The notes under the pieces were generated by a model, which was not told the DNA's origin, did not search any database, and worked only from the letters and a program-made list of their open reading frames with translations. This document shows, one piece after another, positions 18,449 to 26,725 of a stretch of DNA of 64,000 nucleotides. The DNA comes from Hyphomicrobium sp. (GTDB lineage Bacteria; Pseudomonadota; Alphaproteobacteria; Rhizobiales; Hyphomicrobiaceae). The position numbers and the translations under genes were made by a program. Numbering within the stretch: position 1 is the stretch's first letter; each line of letters opens with the position of its first letter. The DNA lies in the NCBI GenBank assembly GCA_016793445.1, contig JAEUME010000001.1, positions 62,001 through 126,000 of the forward strand, given 5' to 3'.

Positions 18449-21145
18449 TCACGCTACCTTTTGCGCGTTGAGACGCTTGGGATCATAGTTCAAGACCGAA
18501 GCGAGCCAGCGCTCGGCGTCCTCCGGCGTCCACTTCTTGCGGCGCGCGTAGTCCTCCACCTGGTCGCGCTCTATTTTCCCGACGCCAAAGTAGTGGCTTT
18601 CGGGATGGGCGAAATAGAGTCCCGAGACGGATGCGCCCGGCCACATGGCGAAGCTTTCGGTCAGCGCGATGCCGGTTGCGTTGGCGACGTCCATCAACGT
18701 CCACAGCACCTTCTTCTCGGTATGATCGGGTTGCGCCGGATAACCCGGCGCGGGGCGGATGCCCGAATACTTCTCTAAGATCAGATCATCATTGGAGAGG
18801 TTCTCGGTTGGCGCGTAGCCCCACAACTCCTTGCGCACCTTTTCGTGCATGGCTTCTGCGAAGGCTTCTGCGAAGCGGTCGCACAGAGCCTTGGCTATGA
18901 TGCGGCTATAGTCGTCTGTCTTGGGAATGTGCTTTTCGATCGCCTCCTCTTCGCCAAGGCCCGCGGTTACCGCAAAGCCGCCGATATAATCGGCAAGCCC
19001 GGTCTCCTTGGGGGCGATGAAGTCGGCGAGCGCGGTATGCGCGCGATTGCGCGAGGGATCGCGCGCAATCTGCTGGCGCAAAGTATGCAGAGTCGCAACC
19101 TTGGAATGGCGCGGTTCTCCCGTGTAAAGTTCGATGTCATCGCCCACCGAATTGGCGGGCCAGAAGCCTACCACGCCCGACGCCGTTATCCACTTTTCCG
19201 CGACCATGCGTTTCAGCAGCGCCTGGGCGTCGTCGAACAGCTTCTTGGCTTCCGCGCCGACCTTATTGTCGGTGAGGATCTGCGGGTAGCGGCCCGAGAG
19301 CTCCCAAGTCTGGAAGAACGGGGTCCAGTCGATGTAGGGCACGAGCTTTGCGAGATCGAAGTTTTTGAAAGCGCGAGGCCCCATGAACGTGGGCTTTACC
19401 GGCTTGAAATTCTCCCAGTCGATCTTGAACGCATTGGCGCGCGCCTGCGCCAGAGTGATGCGCTGTTTGCGCGCCTCACTCGCATGGTGGGCCTCGCGGA
19501 CCTTGGCGTAATCGCTCTTCACTTGCGCCACAAAGCGCCGGCTCTCGTCCTCGGACAGCAGATTGGAGACGACGCCGACCGCACGCGAGGCGTCGAGGAC
19601 GTAGACAGCCTGCCCACGTTCGTAGTTGGGAGAAATCTTCACCGCCGTGTGCACCTTGCTCGTCGTCGCGCCGCCGATCAGCAGCGGGCAGTCGAAGCCC
19701 TCGCGCTCCATCTCGGCCGCGACAAAGCACATCTCATCGAGGGACGGCGTAATAAGTCCGGACAGGCCGATCATGTCGACCTTCTCCTTCTTCGCCGTCT
19801 CGAGGATCCTGGCCGCAGGCACCATGACGCCAAGATCGATGACCTCGTAGTTATTGCACTGGAGAACGACGCCGACGATATTCTTGCCGATGTCGTGCAC
19901 ATCGCCCTTCACGGTCGCCATCAGGATCTTGCCCGCGGCGGGCATCTGATCGAGGCCGGACGCCTTCTTCTCCGCTTCCAGGAAGGGTTGCAGATACGCG
20001 ACCGCCTGTTTCATGACGCGCGCGGACTTCACCACCTGAGGCAGGAACATCTTGCCTGCTCCGAACAGGTCGCCGACGACATTCATGCCGGCCATCAGCG
20101 GGCCTTCGATAACGTGCAGCGGCTTTTCGGCCTTCGCTCGCGCCTCTTCCGTGTCGATCTCGATGAACTCCGTGATGCCATGAACGAGCGCATGCGACAG
20201 GCGCTCTTCAACGGACTTCTCGCGCCAGGAGAGATCCTTTTCCTTGGCTTTCGCGCCACCTTCTCCCTTGAAGCGCGGCGCGGCTTCCAGCAATCGGTCG
20301 GTGGCATCTGGACGGCGATTGAGGATCACGTCCTCACACAGATCGCGCAGGTCCTTTGGAATGTCGTCGTAAAGCGCGAGCTGGCCCGCATTCACGATGC
20401 CCATGTCCATGCCGGCCTGGATGGCATGATAGAGAAACACCGAGTGCATGGCTTCGCGCACGGGCTCGTTGCCGCGGAAGGAGAACGATAGGTTCGACAC
20501 GCCACCCGAGATATGCACGAGCGGCATCTTCTCCTTGATCAGGCGTGCGGCCTCGATGAAGGCGATGCCATAGCCGTTGTGTTCCTCGATACCTGTGGCG
20601 ACGGCAAAGATGTTGGGATCGAAGATGATGTCTTCCGGTGGAAAGCCGACCTTTTCGGTCAAGAGCTTGTAGGCGCGCTCGCAGATCCCGACCTTACGCT
20701 CGATGGTGTCCGCCTGGCCCTGCTCGTCGAAGGCCATGACGACAACCGCGGCGCCGTAGCGAAGCACCTTGCGCGCCTGCTCCAGGAAAGGCCCTTCGCC
20801 TTCCTTCATGGAAATCGAGTTGACGATGGCCTTGCCCTGCACGCATTTCAGCCCGGCCTCGATAACCGACCATTTGGAAGAGTCGATCATCACCGGCACT
20901 TTGGCGATATCGGGCTCCGATGCGATGAGATTGAGGAACGTCACCATCGCCTTCTCGCTGTCGAGCAGGCCTTCGTCCATGTTGATGTCGATGATCTGCG
21001 CGCCCGCTTCCACCTGCTGGCGCGCGACCGCCAGGGCCGCAGGGTAATCGTTCTGTTCGATGAGCTTGCGGAACTTTGCCGAACCCGTGACGTTCGTGCG
21101 CTCACCGACGTTAATGAAAACCTGCGCTGCGTTTCCTGTGGTCAT
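18449..21145 (-). CDS. metH: Methionine synthase MetH, C-terminal part (pterin, cobalamin and activation domains)
   Basis: This 898-residue protein carries the methyl-tetrahydrofolate domain ([13 protein letters not shown] start), the cobalamin cap and binding domain ([11 protein letters not shown], His417 as lower cobalt ligand) and the AdoMet activation domain with [12 protein letters not shown]. It lacks the homocysteine domain, which is encoded by the separate upstream gene at 21824-22885; a single-chain MetH would be about 1,230 residues. The start codon overlaps the stop of the DUF559 gene (ATGA). Its own ribosome site is weak, so coupled translation is likely. It is the last gene of the methionine operon. 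Confidence 0.95.
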   Translation of the reverse strand: MTTGNAAQVFINVGERTNVTGSAKFRKLIEQNDYPAALAVARQQVEAGAQIIDINMDEGLLDSEKAMVTFLNLIASEPDIAKVPVMIDSSKWSVIEAGLKCVQGKAIVNSISMKEGEGPFLEQARKVLRYGAAVVVMAFDEQGQADTIERKVGICERAYKLLTEKVGFPPEDIIFDPNIFAVATGIEEHNGYGIAFIEAARLIKEKMPLVHISGGVSNLSFSFRGNEPVREAMHSVFLYHAIQAGMDMGIVNAGQLALYDDIPKDLRDLCEDVILNRRPDATDRLLEAAPRFKGEGGAKAKEKDLSWREKSVEERLSHALVHGITEFIEIDTEEARAKAEKPLHVIEGPLMAGMNVVGDLFGAGKMFLPQVVKSARVMKQAVAYLQPFLEAEKKASGLDQMPAAGKILMATVKGDVHDIGKNIVGVVLQCNNYEVIDLGVMVPAARILETAKKEKVDMIGLSGLITPSLDEMCFVAAEMEREGFDCPLLIGGATTSKVHTAVKISPNYERGQAVYVLDASRAVGVVSNLLSEDESRRFVAQVKSDYAKVREAHHASEARKQRITLAQARANAFKIDWENFKPVKPTFMGPRAFKNFDLAKLVPYIDWTPFFQTWELSGRYPQILTDNKVGAEAKKLFDDAQALLKRMVAEKWITASGVVGFWPANSVGDDIELYTGEPRHSKVATLHTLRQQIARDPSRNRAHTALADFIAPKETGLADYIGGFAVTAGLGEEEAIEKHIPKTDDYSRIIAKALCDRFAEAFAEAMHEKVRKELWGYAPTENLSNDDLILEKYSGIRPAPGYPAQPDHTEKKVLWTLMDVANATGIALTESFAMWPGASVSGLYFAHPESHYFGVGKIERDQVEDYARRKKWTPEDAERWLASVLNYDPKRLNAQKVA

Positions 21146-21660
21146 TTCGTTGTCCCGGTTCCAATTACTGGGTTGTTCTCAGTTGTCGTTGGCAAGTCCC
21201 TCACCTGTCGCTTCGCGACATCCTCTCCCGTCCCGGGAGAGGAAAGTGCATCAAGTCTGCCCCTTCCTTCTCCCTTGGGGAGAAGGTGCCCGAAGGGCGG
21301 ATGAGGGGGCTGAGGCCGTTTGCGGACAGCATCCAGAATTCCATCCAAAACACCTTCGATGTTGTTCTTTATTTCCGCGTTCCATATGCGGATGACCTCA
21401 TAGCCAAGTGCTTTCAAAGCTTGTGAGCGTTCTTCGTCGGCGCGCGCGTGCTCCTCTCGTGCGTGCTGAGAACCATCCAGTTCTATGATCAGTCGAACCT
21501 GCTCGCACAAAAAGTCTGCGATGAAAGGACCGCACGGTGCCTGCCGGCGAAACTTCAAACCATTCAGTCGCCGGTCGCGTAGTCGTGCCCACAGTTTGCG
21601 TTCCTCTTCGGTTTGTCGACGCCGCAACCTGCGCGCAATTTTTGCCAACTGCTCTGTCAT
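21142..21660 (-). CDS. DUF559 family nuclease-fold protein with repeat-encoded tail
   Basis: The core (about 1-116) matches DUF559, a Vsr-like restriction-endonuclease fold: an Arg-rich N-terminus, [15 protein letters not shown] (Asp49) and [10 protein letters not shown] (Glu60, Asp62), then [11 protein letters not shown]. Residues 117-156 are encoded by repeat 1 and read as Pro/Gly/Glu-rich low complexity ([15 protein letters not shown]), and residues 157-172 come from the metH leader. The stop overlaps the metH start (ATGA). The second repeat ends 26 bp before its start codon. It is probably part of a mobile or domesticated repeat unit; its activity is unproven. Confidence 0.8.
   Translation of the reverse strand: MTEQLAKIARRLRRRQTEEERKLWARLRDRRLNGLKFRRQAPCGPFIADFLCEQVRLIIELDGSQHAREEHARADEERSQALKALGYEVIRIWNAEIKNNIEGVLDGILDAVRKRPQPPHPPFGHLLPKGEGRGRLDALSSPGTGEDVAKRQVRDLPTTTENNPVIGTGTTK
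21194..21312. repeat. 119-bp direct repeat, copy 1
   Basis: This copy matches the repeat at 21686-21804 at 113 of 119 positions with no gaps. Within it are hairpins TGTCGC-ttc-GCGACA (21206-21220), CCTCTCCCG-tcc-CGGGAGAGG and CCTTCTCCC-ttg-GGGAGAAGG, and a short GCCC-gaa-GGGC. It encodes the tail of the DUF559 protein on the minus strand. Confidence 0.9.
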
Positions 21661-21685
21661 ACGCTTGGCTCGTCACAACCAGTCA

Positions 21686-21804
21686 AAGTCCCTAACCTGT
21701 CCCTTCGGGACATCCTCTCCCGTCCCGGGAGAGGAAAGTGCATCAAGTCTGCCCCTTCCTTCCCCCTCGGGGAGAGGGTGCCCGAAGGGCGGATGAGGGG
21801 GCTG
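21686..21804. repeat. 119-bp direct repeat, copy 2
   Basis: This copy begins 20 bp past the metH N-part stop and ends 26 bp before the DUF559 start (minus-strand sense). Its first hairpin reads TGTCCC-ttc-GGGACA (21698-21712), a one-base-pair compensatory swap relative to copy 1. The central hairpin is identical, and the third is weakened by one mismatch. Confidence 0.9.
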
Positions 21805-21823
21805 CCTTCATCGTGTGGCACGT

Positions 21824-22885
21824 CTACCCATGCACAAAAGGCTCCAGTCCCGAGAGGCGCATCTTGGGTTCGATTTCAGGTATCGGACGCGGCTTGTACT
21901 TCTTCGCGTGCTCCGCGATGTGCGAGATGTGATCGGGCGTCGTGCCGCAGCAGCCACCGACGATGTTGATCAAGCCATCGGCGAACCATGGATCGACCTT
22001 ACAGGCCATTTCATCACCGGTTTCATCATAGCCGCCCATGGCGTTGGGCAGGCCCGCGTTCGGATAGGCCGAGATCCGCACGCTCGCGACGTGAGAAAGG
22101 TCGGCAATATACGGGCGCATCAGTTCCGCACCCAGCGCGCAGTTGAGACCGATCGAAAACGGCTTCAAGTGACGCATCGAGTACCAGAACGCTTCCGCCG
22201 TCTGGCCGGACAGAGTGCGGCCCGAGCGGTCGGTAATGGTTCCCGAGATCATGATCGGCAGTTCGAGATTGGCTTCATCGAAGGCTTCCAGCGTCGCATA
22301 ACCGGCCGCCTTCGCGTTCAGGGTGTCGAAGATCGTTTCGATCAGAATGATGTCGGCGCCGCCTTCGATCAGACCCTTCACCTGCTCTTTGTAGGCGGCG
22401 CGCAGCTCGTCGAAGTTGACGTTGCGGAAGCCTGGATCGTTGACGTCCGGCGAGATCGACGCGGTGCGGTTCGTCGGCCCGACCGCACCGGCGACAAAGC
22501 GCGTCTTGTCTGGCGTCTTCTTCGACCAGACGTCCGCCGCTTTGCGCGCGAGCCTGGCGCTTTCCACGTTCATTTCATAGGCGAGCGCCTGCATACCGTA
22601 ATCGGATTGCGAAATGACCTGAGCTCCAAACGTATTCGTCTCGGCGATGTCGGCGCCCGCGGCAAAATACGCATCGTGAATGTCGTAGATCATGTCGGGC
22701 TGGGTCAGCGAAAGCAGCTCGTTATTGCCTTTCACGTCCTGCTTCCAATCTTCAAAACGCTTGCCGCGGTAGGTTTCCTCCGTCGGCTTGTGTTGCTGGA
22801 TCATCGTGCCCATGGCACCATCGATGATCAGGATGCGCTCCCTGGCGGCCTTTTCCAGCGCGGCCCAGCTTGGCTTGCGTCTCAT
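21824..22885 (-). CDS. metH: Methionine synthase MetH, homocysteine-binding domain protein
   Basis: The 353-residue protein is the zinc-dependent homocysteine methyltransferase domain. DGAMGTMIQ marks the N-terminus, and the zinc ligands are Cys249 (GLNCALG) and Cys312/Cys313 ([10 protein letters not shown]). It ends where a single-chain MetH would continue into the pterin domain, so it must work in trans with the 898-residue protein downstream. Split MetH is known in other alphaproteobacteria and is not by itself a sign of decay. Both parts look intact, but the DUF559-repeat cassette now separates them by 678 bp. Confidence 0.94.
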   Translation of the reverse strand: MRRKPSWAALEKAARERILIIDGAMGTMIQQHKPTEETYRGKRFEDWKQDVKGNNELLSLTQPDMIYDIHDAYFAAGADIAETNTFGAQVISQSDYGMQALAYEMNVESARLARKAADVWSKKTPDKTRFVAGAVGPTNRTASISPDVNDPGFRNVNFDELRAAYKEQVKGLIEGGADIILIETIFDTLNAKAAGYATLEAFDEANLELPIMISGTITDRSGRTLSGQTAEAFWYSMRHLKPFSIGLNCALGAELMRPYIADLSHVASVRISAYPNAGLPNAMGGYDETGDEMACKVDPWFADGLINIVGGCCGTTPDHISHIAEHAKKYKPRPIPEIEPKMRLSGLEPFVHG

Positions 22886-23212
22886 TTTCCAACCTCGAAC
22901 TCTGACCCTTCCGGGCCGTTGAACCTTTCAGATCGCTGCAGCGACCAATCCTGCATGGAGGGTCTGCGCCATGCGCCTAGAGCCCACCGTCTCCCCCGTG
23001 CCGTCCGGCTCGGCGGCGCGGCCCTCCTGCTTTTTTGTTGCGCTAGGCGACTCGCGCTCCGCGAGCCGGCCGCAAAGCGCGGGATCGTGTTGTTACGCTT
23101 TGCGACTCCCCTTTTCAGAGAGCCTGCCGCAAAGCGCGTAAAATGCTTCAGCCTGTCATCCCGGTCGAGCCCTCTCGCGAGAACCGGGACCCAGTTGAGT
23201 CAAGATCTTCTC
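22886..23212. repeat. Repeat-rich spacer between metF and metH
   Basis: This 327-bp gap inside the methionine operon contains no gene. It holds two adjacent dyad units, about 23038-23090 and 23093-23142. The second has arms TTACGCTTTGCG (23093-23104) and CGCAAAGCGCGTAA (23128-23141). A separate inverted repeat follows, TCCCGGT (23159-23165) with ACCGGGA (23183-23189), of the GTCATCCCGG type often scattered between alphaproteobacterial genes. These look like small intergenic palindromic repeats, not regulatory sites. Confidence 0.6.
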
Positions 23213-24145
23213 TCACCCGGCAGCCGCCTGCCTTTTTTCCAAAGGCGCAACCCTCAACGGCCGCAAGCCAAGCAGATGACAGATCGCATAAACCAGATCG
23301 GCCCGGTTCAGCGTGTAGAAGTGGAACGACCGTATCCCTTCATCGACGAGCTGCATCGCTTGCTCTGTGGCGACCGCCGCCGCCACCAGATGCGTCGTCT
23401 GCACGTCGTCCTCGATGCCTTCGAAGCGCCGCGCAAGCCACGAGGGGACGGTTGCGCCCGCACGCACCGCAAAGCCCGCGACCTGGCGGAAGTTGTGAAT
23501 GGGGACGAGCCCCGGAATGATCGGGATCCAGATCCCCGCTGCGCGTGCACGCTCCAGGAAGCGCAAAAAATGCGTGTTGTCGAAACCGAACTGGGTGATG
23601 ATGCGATCGGCGCCCGCATCGACCTTGGCCTTCAGGTTATCCATATCGGCGGCGAGCGTGATGCTCTCGGGATGCTTTTCGGGATAACCCGCCACCGAGA
23701 CCTCGAAGCCCGCGATCTTCTTCAGACCGCTCACCAGATCGGCGGCGTTGACGTAGCCGCCGGGATGGGGCTGGTAGCGCGACCCCACGCCTCCGGCGGG
23801 ATCGCCCCGCAGCGCTACGATATGCCGGACACCCTCCGCCCAGTAGGCGCGCGCGACCTCGTTCACTTCCTCCTTCGTCGCATCGACACAGGTCAGATGC
23901 GCGGCTGGACGCAATCCTGTCTCACGGATAATGCGTGAAACAATGGCATGCGTGCGCTCGCGTGTGGACCCCCCTGCGCCATACGTGACGGACACGAACT
24001 CCGGCGCCAGCGGAGCAAGCCGCGAAATGGCCGCCCACAACTGCTCGTCCATCTTTTCGGTTTTCGGTGGAAAGAACTCGAAGGAGACATCGATGTCGCC
24101 CGTGCCGAGCAAGCGGCTCTTTCTCTCTTTTATTTCAGCCATCAT
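23213..24145 (-). CDS. metF: 5,10-methylenetetrahydrofolate reductase
   Basis: MetF reduces methylene-THF to methyl-THF, the methyl donor for MetH. The 310-residue protein has the FAD-enzyme pattern: FEFFPPKTEK (catalytic Glu), SVTYGAGGSTRERTH, LRGDPAGG, TQFGFDNTHFLRFLERAR and GLVPIHNF. ATG 24145 overlaps the stop of the ArsR-methyltransferase gene, and a GGAGGA site lies about 7 bp upstream. A longer in-frame start (24322) would add 59 Arg-rich unconserved residues. It is the second gene of the methionine operon. Confidence 0.95.
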   Translation of the reverse strand: MMAEIKERKSRLLGTGDIDVSFEFFPPKTEKMDEQLWAAISRLAPLAPEFVSVTYGAGGSTRERTHAIVSRIIRETGLRPAAHLTCVDATKEEVNEVARAYWAEGVRHIVALRGDPAGGVGSRYQPHPGGYVNAADLVSGLKKIAGFEVSVAGYPEKHPESITLAADMDNLKAKVDAGADRIITQFGFDNTHFLRFLERARAAGIWIPIIPGLVPIHNFRQVAGFAVRAGATVPSWLARRFEGIEDDVQTTHLVAAAVATEQAMQLVDEGIRSFHFYTLNRADLVYAICHLLGLRPLRVAPLEKRQAAAG

Positions 24146-25179
24146 CGGGCATCCTCCAGTCTCGCGGCCGCGCGCTTGGCGGCGTTGTTTTGCCTTTGCG
24201 TGTCTGCGTCTACGGGGCGCTCGGCCAGCCAGACCGACACGGTAAGCTTCTTGGTATTCTCCGCCTCGTTTGGCGCGAGTTGCTGAAACTTGCGCGACAG
24301 CAGGCCTGCGTCTTCCATCCATTGCGTGACTTGGGCACGAGCAAACCCCAGCCGTTCGTGCGCCTGCTCCTCGCGCAGAAAGTCGAGCGCGTGGGGCGCG
24401 AAGTCGACGACAAGCAGCTTGCCTCCCGGCTTCAGCACGCGGGCAGCCTCACGAACGGCAAGCGCGGGGTCGGACAAGAAATGCAAAACCTGATGCATTA
24501 CGACGGCGTCAGCCGACTGGTTCTGCAAAGACAGCGCATAGATGTCGCCATGGCGAACCTGCGCCCTGGCGTTGCCCGACTTCGCAAGGCGCGCGCGTGC
24601 GTAGGTCAACATGGCCTGATTGACATCGATCCCGAGACCGCGCGTATAGCGATCTCCCAGCAACTCCAGCGCGCGCCCGGTCCCCGTGCCCAGATCGAGA
24701 AGAAACGAGAACGGACCTGGCCCCAGGGCATCCAGCATGGCCGCTTCCACATCAACCTCCGAGACATGGAGTGCGCGGATGCGGTCCCAGTCGGCAGCGT
24801 GATCCTCGAAAAATTTTTGCGCGGCCGCCTCGCGGTCGCGCTTCAGGGCCTCAGCCCGCTCCCGGTCCCGGCGTGCGTCGTTGTCGGAGGAATCAACATC
24901 GGCCACGAGGCGCAAGGCGAGCCGCCCGCCCGCGGAACGGTCCGAAATGTGGAAATAGACCCAACTTCCTTCCCTGAAACGCTCGATGAGCCCCGCCTCG
25001 ACCAACAGCTTCAAGTGGCGTGAGATGCGCGGCTGGCTTTGGCCCAGGATGAGCGTGAGATCCTTCACATTCAATTCGCCAGCCTGAAGCAAAAGGAGAA
25101 TGCGCAAGCGCGTCGGCTCGGCCGCAGCTTTGAGCGCGCCAACAAGCTCGGTAATCGGCAGGTGCGGGTTCGTATCCAT
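24142..25179 (-). CDS. ArsR-type regulator fused to SAM-dependent methyltransferase domain (SahR-like)
   Basis: The 345-residue protein joins an ArsR winged helix (about 8-95, LGQSQPRISRHLKLLVEAGLIE recognition helix) to a class I methyltransferase fold (LLDLGTGTGRALELL, with the VLKPGGKLLVVDF strand). Fusions of this type control the methionine cycle in proteobacteria by sensing S-adenosyl compounds (SahR/SamR type). Position at the head of a metF-metH operon supports the same role here, probably autoregulatory. Ligand specificity is inferred. It overlaps metF by four bases. Confidence 0.88.
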   Translation of the reverse strand: MDTNPHLPITELVGALKAAAEPTRLRILLLLQAGELNVKDLTLILGQSQPRISRHLKLLVEAGLIERFREGSWVYFHISDRSAGGRLALRLVADVDSSDNDARRDRERAEALKRDREAAAQKFFEDHAADWDRIRALHVSEVDVEAAMLDALGPGPFSFLLDLGTGTGRALELLGDRYTRGLGIDVNQAMLTYARARLAKSGNARAQVRHGDIYALSLQNQSADAVVMHQVLHFLSDPALAVREAARVLKPGGKLLVVDFAPHALDFLREEQAHERLGFARAQVTQWMEDAGLLSRKFQQLAPNEAENTKKLTVSVWLAERPVDADTQRQNNAAKRAAARLEDAR

Positions 25180-25182
25180 GCC

Positions 25183-25213
25183 GCATAGATATAAAGATAT
25201 GTTTATGTGTCAA
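25183..25213 (-). promoter_or_regulatory. Promoter and possible operator of the methionine operon
   Basis: Minus strand: TTGACA (25213-25208) is a perfect -35 box. An AT-rich stretch after it contains ATAT-N4-ATAT (direct and inverted ATATCTTTATATCT repeats, about 25188-25201) where a -10 box and an ArsR operator could overlap. The start codon at 25179 follows immediately, so the message would have a very short leader or none. The -10 element is not clear-cut. Confidence 0.5.
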
Positions 25214-25335
25214 GGCATATTCGTGCGCTATACACTTGGGACATCGTTCAACCGCCCGTTAACCAAGCCGGTCTAGGGTCATCACCATCAGTTTGGATCG
25301 TGAGCGCGGAAGTGCCGGTAGGAAGTGCCCAGTAA

Positions 25336-25689
25336 ATGTATCCTGTAACGCTCGCCAATGATGTGCCAGATGTGGAAGGCCTCAGCCAGCCGATGGCCGC
25401 GCGGGGCCGGTACGAGGCGGCGCGCGGGCTGCCACGCTTTGGGGCCAGCACACTCATCCCCAGCCGCCACGCTGCTAACAACCCCTTGGGCATTCTTTCG
25501 CCGAGATTGCCGTGCCAATTGCTTGGCGGATTAGCCTGGACGAATTCGCCAAGGGTTGCACAAGCATTGCGCCGGGAGCAAGAATGGACGCGTCCGGACC
25601 AGAGGGAATTGCGAAAAGCGCCGGACGTTCTTCGCAAGCTAGAATGCGAGCGACCGGCCAGTTGGCGGGATCGCGTCGAGGAGTTTTGA
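25336..25689 (+). CDS. Possible small protein upstream of MlaC-like gene
   Basis: An ATG-started frame of 117 residues, preceded by AGGAAG at about 10 bp, ends two bases before the GTG of the MlaC-like gene, as a co-transcribed gene would. The protein is Arg/Pro/Leu-rich with no transmembrane segment or recognised motif (GRYEAARGLPRFGAS and SPRVAQALRREQEW stand out). Third-position GC is lower than in its neighbours. The rest of 25214-25335 shows nothing. It could be noncoding leader; I favour a gene only weakly. Confidence 0.35.
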   Translation: MYPVTLANDVPDVEGLSQPMAARGRYEAARGLPRFGASTLIPSRHAANNPLGILSPRLPCQLLGGLAWTNSPRVAQALRREQEWTRPDQRELRKAPDVLRKLECERPASWRDRVEEF

Positions 25690-25690
25690 C

Positions 25691-26299
25691 GTGACGAATA
25701 TTGTTTCACTGGGGATGACTGCCACGATGCGTGCACACCGTTTTGCTTTCCTTGTCCTTGCGACACTCGCCGCTGCTTTTTCGCTGACCGGCGCGGCCCG
25801 TGCCGAGACGCCTGCCGGCTATATGCAGCGGGTTCAGAACGAGTTGTTGGCAGCTCAGCGATCCGGCTCCTCGGTCGCCTTTTCCAACGTTCTGCGCAAG
25901 CACATGGACGTGCCCTCCATCGGGCTGACAGCATTAGGCGAACATGCGCGCACGTTGCCAAAGGCTGATCGCCCGGCCTATTTCAACGGCATGATCCGCT
26001 TCATTTCCAACTACGCTGCAAAGGAAGCGCCGAAATATCCTGTCGCCTCGGCGGTGGTCGTTGGCCAGGGCGAGGAAACCGTTGGGGGCACCACCGTCGA
26101 CAGCCGCATCACGCTGCGCTCGGGCGAAAGCTATGACATCCGCTGGAAGATCGTTCGCCGCGGCGACGCCTACAAAGTGCGGGACGCTCAGGTCATCGGC
26201 TTCTGGATGACCTCGTTCCTCGACACGCTGTTCCAGAACTACATCTCCGAGAACGGCAACAACCCTCGTGCCCTCATCCTGGCGTTGAACCGCTCGTAA
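25691..26299 (+). CDS. MlaC/Ttg2D-family phospholipid-binding protein (toluene tolerance family)
   Basis: The 202-residue precursor has a signal peptide (LVLATLAAAFSLTGAARAE) and the MlaC fold landmarks TPAGYMQRVQNELL and WKIVRRGDAYKVRDAQVIGFWMTSFL. MlaC-type proteins shuttle phospholipids across the periplasm between membrane complexes. GTG 25691 has GAGGAG 9 bp upstream; ATG 25727 would place the signal peptide more normally. No MlaFEDB or VacJ genes are adjacent, so it is an orphan here. A terminator follows closely. Confidence 0.85.
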   Translation: MTNIVSLGMTATMRAHRFAFLVLATLAAAFSLTGAARAETPAGYMQRVQNELLAAQRSGSSVAFSNVLRKHMDVPSIGLTALGEHARTLPKADRPAYFNGMIRFISNYAAKEAPKYPVASAVVVGQGEETVGGTTVDSRITLRSGESYDIRWKIVRRGDAYKVRDAQVIGFWMTSFLDTLFQNYISENGNNPRALILALNRS

Positions 26300-26330
26300 G
26301 CGGGTTACCTATTTCCGGCACGGTTTAGAG

Positions 26331-26360
26331 AGAGCGCCTGGCCATCCAGGCGCTCTTTCT
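26331..26360 (+). terminator. Rho-independent terminator after MlaC-like gene
   Basis: An 11-bp stem (AGAGCGCCTGG with CCAGGCGCTCT) and a 4-nt loop CCAT are followed by TTTCTTT, 31 bp after the stop codon. Confidence 0.85.
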
Positions 26361-26725
26361 TTGGATTTGGCGGGCTGGCGCACCGAAAAAACAAAGCGCG
26401 TGTCCCGAGCGCAACCACCGGCTTGAGCAGCTTCGGACGAACGGAACAGAACGGGTTTTTCTGATACGACGCAGGGTCCACCCCACGTCGAGCCGATATT
26501 TTGTCCTGCCTGGGCGGGCAACTTGATAATATTAGCAGTGGGAAAGCACGCTCCAACGTGTCCAGGGGCGGCATGCACTGCAAGCGCTCACCTGCCCCCT
26601 TGCCAAGGTGGCTTTTGCCGCACGATTGTCCCCGCAAGACCCGTCAAGCGGCCCGCTTGTCGTCACAGTTTTGGACACAACTGACGCCCGATCGATTCAA
26701 TTGAGAGGCACCCAGGGAGAACCTC
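26361..26725. other. Intergenic region upstream of PRC-barrel gene
   Basis: About 365 bp without a convincing gene. The reverse-strand frames across it have no start context or motif. It should contain the PRC-barrel promoter; I see no clear -35/-10 pair. Confidence 0.4.

Larger units (their letters stand above)
21194..21804 (-). mobile_element. Putative DUF559-repeat cassette inside split metH
   Basis: A nuclease-fold gene is enclosed by two 119-bp direct repeats, all lying between the stop of the homocysteine-domain gene (21824) and the start of the second metH gene (21145). There are no terminal inverted repeats of insertion-sequence type and no clear target duplication. I infer mobility only from the near-identical repeats and their enclosed nuclease gene. 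Confidence 0.4.

Noticed and set aside
18845..20491. 548-codon open frame antisense to metH
   Set aside because: It mirrors the conserved MetH coding sequence in a high-GC gene, where the reverse strand often stays open. The protein is Arg/His/Leu-rich with no motif.
21815..23938. 707-codon open frame antisense to metH-N, the repeat spacer and metF
   Set aside because: It crosses two well-supported genes and a repeat region; no recognisable domain.
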